Shown here piece by piece: positions 57,223 to 64,000 of a DNA stretch of 64,000 nt. The number at the start of each line of letters is the position of its first letter. Within the stretch, counting starts at the first letter, position 1. The notes below the pieces were generated by a model. That model did not search any database. It saw only the letters and a program-made list of their open reading frames with translations, and was not told the origin of the DNA. The position numbers and the translations under genes are program-made. Location of the stretch: assembly GCA_964016985.1 (NCBI GenBank), contig OZ024827.1:53672684-53736683 (forward strand). The letters are read 5' to 3'. This stretch comes from Anodontia alba. Taxonomy: Eukaryota > Mollusca > Bivalvia > Lucinida > Lucinidae.

Positions 57223-59832
57223 CATAAGACCCATTTCGTAGAGAAAATCTGTTTCGATGTGTGATTATGTGAAGCAGTACCTGAATACGGTCTTAAATTA
57301 CTAACCGTGTGTTTTTAAAATATCCCTTTTAATGTTTTAATGTAATCAGCTAGGCGTACAGCTTATTTTTTCGAACTTTGCAGCTAATAATACAGATTCA
57401 GCTAATCGTACAGTCAACATAAAGAGAGGGCCTCAACAAAAGTCCTATAATTTCAATGGGACAATTACTTTAGGATCTGATGAGTATTTAGAAATGATGA
57501 TACATTATTTCTTTAAATTTATATATATATTTTAAGATATGTTTAAGATGCCTCGAGAATTTTGGCAAGCATAAATATATTAATCGTTCACGGCAAGCGC
57601 AACGAAATCTATACGGAAATTGCTTGTTTACGGTTCCAAATCGAAGCAAATATGAATTGAAATGTATCTTACCATTGAAACCACCGATGTCTTGCTATTC
57701 CAAACATAAAAAAGTCTAAAAAGAACACATTATAGAGAGGAAATGGGAGTCTCGGCTTGATTTATATTGAAATTACATATACTCGCAGTTGTTGTTGACA
57801 CGGCTAACTGATTTTTGTCTTGCAATAACAGCGGCTTCCGATTCGATATACTGTACGATTGTCCACAGTGGATATTTGTTGTAGTTCTTTCATATATTAT
57901 ATAAATCCACTCCTTAAGGCCATGCTAAAGTTTATGTATTGACTTGCCAGTTCTACGTATTGGATTTTTAGAAAACTTTCGAACCGTAATATACGAATAT
58001 ACGATTCATCCTACTTTACAGGGACCCAGCTCCGCTCCAAATAAAAATGCAAGGTTTGTCTTCACTTTCATATTTTAGATACTCTTGAAAAGTTTTGAGA
58101 AAATACCTATACTAACAATGCGAAAGAACTGTTACTGAAAATGGGCATTTTGAAAAAGGCCATATGAAATTATTAAGAGTGGCTACAGGGTGCAGTTATT
58201 CATCAAGGTCATAGACATATTTTTACCTAATCATCAAAGTCATGAAGCAGTATCTTTTTCTTAAAATGTGATAAACCGTTTTAACCTAGATGTATGTAAT
58301 TTATTGCTCTGTGTGCGTATTCGTCCGTGTGCTATCTCTGCCTTCGTTATCCTGTGGTTTAGTACACATGAGTACCGCCCAGAGAACCACCAAGGCTCAA
58401 CGGTAATAACTGGTCTGAATCGAACGCGGTCATTGACATACTGTGTGACTTGTCAGGGCGTGTCTGCTACTTTGGAAAAATTTTAATAAAGAAATTGTCT
58501 TTAAGCTAAAACATCAGAAAAAGCAAACGGAATTCCACGAATCCCAAATCGGGATTGTCAATAAAGGTAATATGCTGACGAATCAGTAATGAAAACCCAA
58601 CGGTAATCCTTACCGTTATCTCGATAAATCGGCCAAGTAGTATAGACACGAGTTTATGATAGACAGTTGATAAACAGGCGTTGACTTTGCCAATGGTTCT
58701 GAAAAGAATTTAGTCATTGTTTAGTTAAGAGCTTAATAGCATGTGCTCTAAGACAAGAGAACAGATATTTTTTTCTCAAAACTAACCATACTAAAGCTGT
58801 TTAATTATAGGATATGATAGACTAATGTAAATAATTTTTAGCTGATTGACAGTTCACTGTTTTCAAGAAATAAATGAAATGAAATTCTTGGAAAGATGTT
58901 CCTTGTATAAAGTTTACTCTCCCGAATCCATTGCACATTCAACATTCTGTGAATTATTATTTCAGTCAGTATTCAACATGGAAGACGAAAAATTAGTCCA
59001 TTATCAAACGGCAACAGAAGTCGGTATCCCAGATTCAGTCGTAGTGAGAGAACTCATGGATGAAAATACTATGACAGTGGTGAGGAACACTATTCTTTCT
59101 CCAGTAACCGTCCTATTGTCAATATAACGGGTATTATAACTTACAATAGTATCTACAAGATCCAAAATGCCAAATCAATATGAGTGGTAAGACCACTTAC
59201 ATGTTTTCGATAATGTATTTTGTTGACACTGAAATTCTGCGAGCAAACTGTATAGGCCCACGTTAAATTGCATGCCTGACAAACGCTGATCTTAGTCTTC
59301 GCACATTCCATGCGCCATAAAAATATAAGTGCAGATACCCAGGAAATGCCACAATCACGAAGCACAACCTTCCCGAGGCACTAAAAGCAGAAAATGAGGA
59401 ACAAAAAGATAAAAAAAAAAAAAACCAAAAAACACGCCACATAGAGGCGAACTGCACAGGAGAACTGTTGGAAACTACCCTATTATCATGTACCGTAGTA
59501 ACATAAAAAACTAGCATATAAAATAAATTCAAATATAGGTAATGTACTGATAGCAGTACGGCGAAACTCCTTAACACATATTTATGGACTGCTATGCGCG
59601 GGGGAGTGATGTGGGGTGTGAGTGGGTTGGATAATTTAAACAATTATATCTAGAATGTTAACAAATCATTCAGCAATTGAAGCAAACTCTAAGACAATGT
59701 CTGTTTTTTAAATGTTTAATATTTTACATACGAGTAATACACATTTTACTTATTTATTTTCAGACGTTTGAAGCCATTGGTAAGGGATTAAAATCAACGA
59801 GAACATTTAAAAGGTTTTTCAGTCTGAAGTGA
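50619..59832 (+). CDS. Intracellular lipid-binding protein (FABP family), complete four-exon gene
   Basis: The exons join to a 141-residue protein of the cytosolic fatty-acid-binding/iLBP family, which carries fatty acids or other small lipids in a ten-stranded beta barrel. Exon 1 gives MSKLVGTWKLDSSDNNW (family start motif G-T-W-K-L), exon 2 VGFATRQIG and FKLGEEFDETTIDGRKVK, exon 3 EDEKLVHYQ and VVVRELMDENTMTV, exon 4 STRTFKRF. Coding lengths are 73, 170, 114 and 69 nt with intron phases 1, 0, 0, the classic iLBP layout. Arg109 and Arg132 match the usual ligand-contacting arginines, but the usual Arg-x-Tyr is Arg132-Thr-Phe134. Length is slightly above the usual 130-135. Introns of 4.2, 3.9 and 0.7 kb are full of repeats. 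No frameshift or stop is seen, so it looks functional. The exact ligand cannot be told. Confidence 0.93.
51405..52785. repeat. Hairpin-capped array 4, three ~430-bp units
   Basis: The left cap AGCTCACCTGAGCC / GGCTTAGGATGAGCT (51409-51436) is followed by 'gtccgtcgtccgtccgttcg'. Three diverged units start near 51485, 51930 and 52395. Each has 'cttctcctctgaaac', 'ccaattttcttcaaatttca', 'atggccgccattgcccatat', 'aaaacacttaaaat', 'gacctttttacggcaaggt' and 'tgaaaatgtattaaagac'. The end reads 'ctcaggtgaacgaatcgtgg' and 'gggcctcttgtt'. It lies in intron 1 of the FABP gene. Confidence 0.85.
53270..54560. repeat. Dispersed repeat family copies in FABP intron 1
   Basis: Two side-by-side copies share 'ctgtttgtgg.tttcttttgttctggcttcagat.gccat' (53318 and 53889). 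Each is followed by 'cgttccaaggcgg' (53525, 54127), and a further 'ccatttcaaggtgg' lies at 54365. Related to 15400-16190 and 60560-60845. A C-run/CA patch lies at 53477-53517. Confidence 0.65.
54877..55046 (+). CDS. FABP exon 2
   Basis: 170 nt. The acceptor cctcag ends at 54876; the donor gtaata starts at 55047. It completes Gly25 and encodes 56 codons with VGFATRQIG, the TEEIQDGEEW strand pair, TTTFKNVFLRFKLGEEFDET and DGRKVK. An alternative donor gttaag at 55041 would give a shorter exon and break the phase. Ending after VK matches the conserved iLBP intron position. Confidence 0.93.
55346..55747. mobile_element. pogo/Tigger-like MITE with (AT)n and central hairpin
   Basis: The ends are CAGTCGACTCTCTTTATCTC and, in reverse complement, TAGTTGACCCTCGTTATCTC. 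TA duplications lie at 55344-55345 and 55748-55749. CAGT..AC.CTCG.TATCTC ends with a TA target are the signature of pogo/Tigger elements. The interior holds an (AT)n run (55496-55583) and a palindrome GGAAAATGGGAGATATTGCT / AGCAATTTCTCATCTTTTCC (55590-55640). No transposase is present. Removing it rejoins a unit of the surrounding tandem repeat ('gaaata' to 'ccactgggctgag'). Confidence 0.92.
55496..55583. repeat. (AT)n microsatellite
   Basis: About 43 AT dinucleotides inside the MITE. Confidence 0.98.
56765..56796. repeat. Perfect short palindrome
   Basis: AGTAGTATAGGGTG pairs exactly with CACCCTATACTACT around a single base, just after the tRNA-derived array. Confidence 0.9.
57193..57222. 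repeat. T homopolymer, 30 bases
   Basis: Uninterrupted T run in FABP intron 2. Confidence 0.98.
58966..59079 (+). CDS. FABP exon 3
   Basis: 114 nt, 38 codons, phase 0 at both ends. The acceptor ttatttcag ends at 58965; the donor gtgagg is at 59080. Reads SVFNMEDEKLVHYQ and, later, GIPDSVVVRELMDENTMTV. Its counterpart at 10729-10842 has exactly the same length. Confidence 0.94.
59080..59763 (+). other. FABP intron 3
   Basis: 684 bp. Contains a copy of the short dispersed family at 59330-59420 ('cccaggaaatgccacaatcac', 'cttcccgaggcact'). Ends 'tacttatttattttcag'. Confidence 0.85.
59764..59832 (+). CDS. FABP exon 4
   Basis: 22 codons and a TGA (59830-59832): TFEAIGKGLKSTRTFKRFF then SLK. STRTF is where the family normally shows (T/C)xR(x)Y; the aromatic is Phe here. 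The C-terminal extension FFSLK goes a few residues beyond typical members. Confidence 0.93.
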   Translation, partial: TFEAIGKGLKSTRTFKRFFSLK

Positions 59833-60260
59833 AAGGAGTCTTATTCGTTACAGCTAAGACGTGTTCATTGCCATCAACTTAGTGTTTTGTTAAGTAATGA
59901 AGTGTCTTCATTAACGTACCTACGTGATATAAGTTCTTCATGACGTCTTTTGTTATGTAAAAACGTAGTCTATTTGGTTATTACATGTTAAGCACATTTA
60001 GTATTCTACAGCTGTATCACCACTGAACGGCTGCCCACATTACTTTCTGTTAATTTATTTATTTATTTATTTATTTTTTTTTTTTTGTTGTTGTTGTTTT
60101 TTTGTTTGTTTGTTTTTTGTCGTATGTCAGGGTGAAGATTTGGTACCAGTAAATAGAAAGGAAGACATTAAGACACCAGGGAAAGAAGGACGCACTTAAA
60201 GTAACGGCACCACAATAAAAAAAAATACAAGCAGAAAGCCAAAAGGACAGTTACTTCCCA

Positions 60261-60390
60261 AAAAATGGCCAAACGGCTATCCAAAATAAAAATGCACCAA
60301 GACAAACATGTTAAGACATATAATGAAAAATGGCCAAACGGCTATTCAAAATAAAAATGCACCAAGACAAACATGTTAAGACATATAATG
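60261..60390. repeat. 65-bp tandem duplication
   Basis: Two copies (60261-60325, 60326-60390) of 'aaaaatggccaaacggctat' to 'gacatataatg' differ at one position (atccaa / attcaa). They lie within the dispersed family that also interrupts LINE B. Confidence 0.93.
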
Positions 60391-60559
60391 ACAGATACAG
60401 TTAACCACAGCAGAAACGTCGCCGTGGAACGGTCAGTAAAAATATTACTTGGAGTTGGGGGTCTTAAATCGATTTTACGTGGCCACAACCCTCGCCCTTA
60501 GTTTTGCCGTGGTGTACAAAGACATTTGTTCAGTCCACGTGAAGGGTTTAAATTTAAGT

Positions 60560-60845
60560 CCCTGGTAGTTTTCAGTTCTGACAGTTCTAAGGCTGTGGTT
60601 CTGGTGTGGTTTGTTCTTTGTGTCCTTGTGGTTGCTCGCTGCGGGGCTTTTTTATGTATTGCCTTGTTTGTTTGGTGGATCCTGTCTGGCATTGGGATCA
60701 CCTTGTTTGGGAAGACAGGGCTGTTTATTTAGCTTTTCTTTGGTTTGTAGTATGTGTGCTATACGTCTTGGTTGGTTTCCTCTTGGTGTCGTTGGTTGGC
60801 GGTGTTTTGTGATCGTGGCTCTTCCTAGACAACTTCTATACTAGC
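60560..60845. repeat. Dispersed repeat copy
   Basis: 'gttctgacagttctaaggc', 'tggtttgttctttgtgtcc', 'ttgtgatcgtggctcttcctagaca': same order as 54360-54520 and 15888-16160. Confidence 0.6.
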
Positions 60846-61477
60846 TTTATGTAATGCAAAATGCTAAATAATTTAACAAATACACTAAAGAATAAATCAT
60901 GAAATTTCGCAAATAATATGTATCCTTACATACCCTGGTTACCATATTACCTGGGAATATGGAGTATACATTACTCATACATAGAGTTGGTAACGTATTG
61001 TAAAATGCCTGATATAAACAGCATGGAAAGGAAACAATAAACAAACAAGGCATGGAGCAGATTGTAAACAAGAAACCGCGGAATTTCCACGAAGAACAGG
61101 TTTCCAAATATGACCTAAAAAGAAAGTCACACAAATTGTCTGTAGAATTATCAGGTCAAATGAATGATCCCTACCTGAAAGGATATAGAAAAAGAAATGT
61201 TAGTTGAGGTGATAGTATTGTAGATATCATTTACACGAGAATGTAAAGAGATAGTTCAATAAAACAAAACAAAATATTACATATCTTATGGAGAATTCCG
61301 GGGAAATACAGTTGGTATTTCCTACTGGGAATACTTCCTGGTGTGAAATTATTAATGCATAAATGACGTCATATAAAGCAGTATATGATGTCACGTAAGG
61401 TACGTTTGAAGCAACATATGACGTCATTAAAGTGAGTAGAATGAATAAATTTGTTTAGTATATGTAATATAAAATTT

Positions 61478-61592
61478 GGTCCGCAGTTGTTTTAAAATAC
61501 GGGAAATGATTCCCATGGACACTGAAAGTGTGCTGAAGCACGTGATTTCAATCGGACTTTCAATGACCTAGGTTTCAAAACAACTGTGGACT
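61478..61592. repeat. 115-bp foldback element
   Basis: The left arm GGTCCGCAGTTGTTTTAAAA and the right arm (reverse complement AGTCCACAGTTGTTTTGAAA) pair with few mismatches around about 70 bases. It is MITE-like; no target duplication could be fixed. Confidence 0.75.
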
Positions 61593-61769
61593 CATCTCTA
61601 TATATAAGTTGGTAATGTAACGTTGCGTTACGTTAGCTTCCTTGGTAATATAACGCCATTATATCTTAGATGACGGTTTTTTTTATAAACAACTTTGTAA
61701 ACTGACTTTTGTCATGAAACCGGCCAGCTAAAAATTTGTTGTCCTTCTGACTTGCACTTTATATATATA

Positions 61770-63030
61770 TAACTGGATCAAAGGAAACAAGGATTGTCAT
61801 TCTTCTTACGTAGCGCCTATTCTATAATCCTACCAAATACATTAAAATATATCAAATGGCTTCTGAGTTATAGACTGAAAACAAAGTGCGAGTTGCCATT
61901 GTTGTATGTGATACTGCGCCTCGCAGTTTTCATTAAAGATATATTTCAAATGGTTTCCGAGTTATAGATATGAGAAGGGGATATCTGGAAACCAAACAGC
62001 ATGTGAGTTGCCATTCTTATACATGGCACTCCGCCTTACCCAGTTCTTTAATCCTACCAAATATCATTAAAATATTTCAAACGTTTTCCGAGTTATAGAC
62101 TGAAAACGATAAAAAAGCAATATAAAAGGGGAGATACTAACTGAAACAAAGGCGTGAAAGTTTTCATTCTTATATGTGACACTCCGCCTTACCCTATTCT
62201 ATAATTCTTTCAAGAATGATAAATATTTCAAACAGCTACTGAGTTATGGGCTACCACCGGAATAAATCCATATAAAAGGGTACATAACTGGAAAATAAAA
62301 GTCATGAGAATTGCATTTTTGTACATTCTATACTAAGTATCATTAAAATATTTTGAACGGTTTCCGAGTTATAGACTTAAAACGGAAACGAAACTACATA
62401 AAATGGGAGATAACTGAAACAAAGGCGTGAGAGTTGTCACGCCTTACCCTCTTCTACAACCTACTAAGCATCATAAGAATCTTTCAAAAGGCACTTAGTT
62501 ATAGACTGAAAATAAAAAAAAATCTATGTAGTTATAAAAGCGGACATTACTGAAGTACGAAGGCAAGAACGTTTTCATTCTTATATGTAAACACTCCACC
62601 ATACCCTTTTCTATGATCCTACTAAGCATCTTTCGATAGTAGGAAAAAGTCTATATAAAAGGGGAGATAACTAGATAACAAAAAGCGTATTGTGCCATTT
62701 TTGTACATGAGACAACTCGAAAACAAAAAGCGTGAGAGCTGTCATTCTTTTACATGACACTCCGCCTCGCCCTATTCTATAAACCTAACAAGTATCATTA
62801 AAATATTTCAAACGGTTTATGACTGAAAACAAAAAAGGCGATATAAAAGGTGAATAACTGGAAAATAAAAGGCATGAGAATTGTCAATCTTATACATGAC
62901 ATTCCGCCTCACCCAATTCTATAAGTCTTCTACCAAGTACATGTATCATTAAAATATTTCAAAAGGGTTTTCGAATTATAGACTGAAAAAGAAAAAAAGT
63001 CGATATAAAAGTGGGGTAACTGGAAAACAG
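61770..63030. repeat. Degenerate tandem array 5, ~8 units of ~150 bp
   Basis: Units repeat 'gagttgccattcttatac', 'tgacactccgccttaccc', 'ctataatcctac.aa', 'atcattaaaatatttcaaac', 'gttttccgagttatagact' and 'gatataaaaggggagataac'. Starts are visible near 61800, 61935, 62090, 62270, 62400, 62560, 62700 and 62860. No hairpin cap was seen; the right side is cut by the LTR at 63036. Confidence 0.85.
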
Positions 63031-63035
63031 ACAGC

Positions 63036-63975
63036 TGTTACGACACAAAAAAGTCAATGCATTTTTCCCGACGTAGGGTACCTTTTTTACTTACATAAGG
63101 CCATTTATGCCTTACCCTACGTATTATGCAATTCTAACGTCCAACAAGTAGGACACTACTACTAGGTTTACCCGCGCACTTTACATGGCTACCTGGACGT
63201 ATATAAATATCGCACTGCGAATGATTCCGATAAGGGCAAACTAACAGGACATTTGGTGTGTATCAGAGGACTGCAGTGCTTAGAGGAATCATTTCGCCCT
63301 TTAAATCTTGAAGCCTTTAAATATTGTAGCCTCCAATAGAGAAGATAGCAATAGGTACCTTTAAGCTACAAGCTATTCCAAGGTCACGGGCGAAGATCCT
63401 GCAAGTTAAACGCGGAGTTCATTATGGAATCATAAACGCGTAATAGATTAAGCCAGAACAACGCTCAGTAAATGATTAATTACGAACTAATTTAAAGAAG
63501 ATAATTCTAAAGAATAATAAATACAGATGACGGCTGAAAACCAAAGGATCAAGCTGTGCACAGACAATTAGTTACATTAACTAAATACACTTAGTGTGTC
63601 TATGTTTTAAGATACGGTAGTCAGCATTCTCTTCGCATTGGCACAGTATTCACCACACTTGGTTGGAGCTGTACTCGTGATTAAATATTTTGATTAACCA
63701 ACCCAGGTTAATCAAGTTATAATCTTGTACAGTTGCCGACCGTGTTGTGTCCAACTGTAGCCAACGCGGAGTCTAGCTTAGTGATTGTTCGTGTATTGTT
63801 ATATAGATTTGTAAATGTAATTGTATGTTGTAGATATTCATGTAAACAAAAACAAGTTGTAAAATCTAACATTGTTAGAGTTTCTGTGTAGTGGTACAGT
63901 TAGGCAAACCTAACCCGAAGCATAGTCAAACAGGAAGTCACCCTCGGTGCGTCTTGGCCGCCCTTGTGCGTAACA
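63036..63975 (+). mobile_element. 5' LTR of an LTR retrotransposon
   Basis: Starts TGTTACG and ends CGTAACA, a perfect 7-bp terminal inverted repeat with the canonical TG...CA. It is 940 bp. A TATAAATA box lies at about 63202-63209, and a palindrome TTGATTAACC / GGTTAATCAA at about 63690-63716. Directly after it comes a primer-binding site, so this is the left LTR of an element reading out of the window. A degenerate relative of its 3' part lies at 17850-18130. Confidence 0.85.
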
Positions 63976-63977
63976 AC

Positions 63978-63995
63978 TGGTGTCAGACTGTTGGG
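63978..63995 (+). other. Primer-binding site of the LTR retrotransposon
   Basis: TGGTGTCAG begins two bases after the LTR. TGG complements the CCA end of a tRNA, and TGTCAG matches the complement of a tRNA-Leu acceptor end as I remember it. The internal region continues off the right edge. Confidence 0.75.
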
Positions 63996-64000
63996 ATGAT

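Larger units (their letters stand above)
55047..58965 (+). other. FABP intron 2
   Basis: 3919 bp. It holds the tRNA-derived tandem repeat (55262-56720) with its nested MITE, a palindrome at 56765-56796 and a T run at 57193-57222. From 56797 to 58950 it is AT-rich with no exon-like segment recognised. Confidence 0.85.
59833..61477. other. FABP 3' flank with dispersed repeats
   Basis: A possible polyadenylation hexamer AATAAA is at about 60212, roughly 380 bases past the stop. A 65-bp tandem pair lies at 60261-60390. Dispersed-repeat copies lie at 60420-60490 and 60560-60845. Nothing else was recognised. Confidence 0.45.

Overview
The window is intron- and repeat-rich animal DNA, most likely from a bivalve mollusc. 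Three things point there: tRNA-headed SINEs whose tail carries a GCGACGTTAAGCCC motif, hairpin-capped arrays with 'AAGATGGCCGCC' units, and a craniofacial-type LINE. All three are common in bivalve assemblies as far as I recall; no database was searched. No rRNA, operon or bacterial-style gene order is present.

The one complete host gene is a four-exon intracellular lipid-binding protein (FABP/iLBP family) on the + strand. Its exons are 50619-50691, 54877-55046, 58966-59079 and 59764-59832, giving a 141-residue product with intron phases 1, 0, 0. A second FABP-like exon 3 of exactly the same length (114 nt) sits alone at 10729-10842, so the region once held, or still holds at its edges, a paralogue.

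Nearly everything else is mobile DNA. 1-7880: a non-LTR retrotransposon split by a roughly 6-kb inverted-repeat insertion (740-6785, 7-bp target duplication). The insertion carries a decayed minus-strand LINE and a dead Tc1 element. 8355-9303: a Penelope-like reverse transcriptase one frameshift from open. 12528-12854: a SINE with perfect 13-bp target duplications. 18585-20023: a Tc1 element with an intact DD34E transposase. 21395-23400, 29705-30330, 45515-48300, 51405-52785 and 61770-63030: arrays of degenerate 130-450 bp units, four of them with a hairpin at one end. 31909-35339 and 38201-39819: long and short members of an unusual TIR element family, whose ends are arrays of a 21-bp unit with a 12-bp palindrome. 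40274-40400: a hairpin MITE of hAT type. 40682-41380: a broken mariner. 55346-55747: a pogo/Tigger-like MITE inside a tRNA-derived tandem repeat. 63036-64000: an LTR and primer-binding site of an LTR retrotransposon leaving the right edge.

The most novel-looking object is the pair of palindrome-array TIR elements. About 80 copies of TCCTACGTAGGA recur every 21 bp (two helical turns) just inside short conserved tips with TA target duplications, and neither copy encodes a transposase. Translation, splice-site reading and repeat comparison were done by eye; boundaries of old repeats are approximate.
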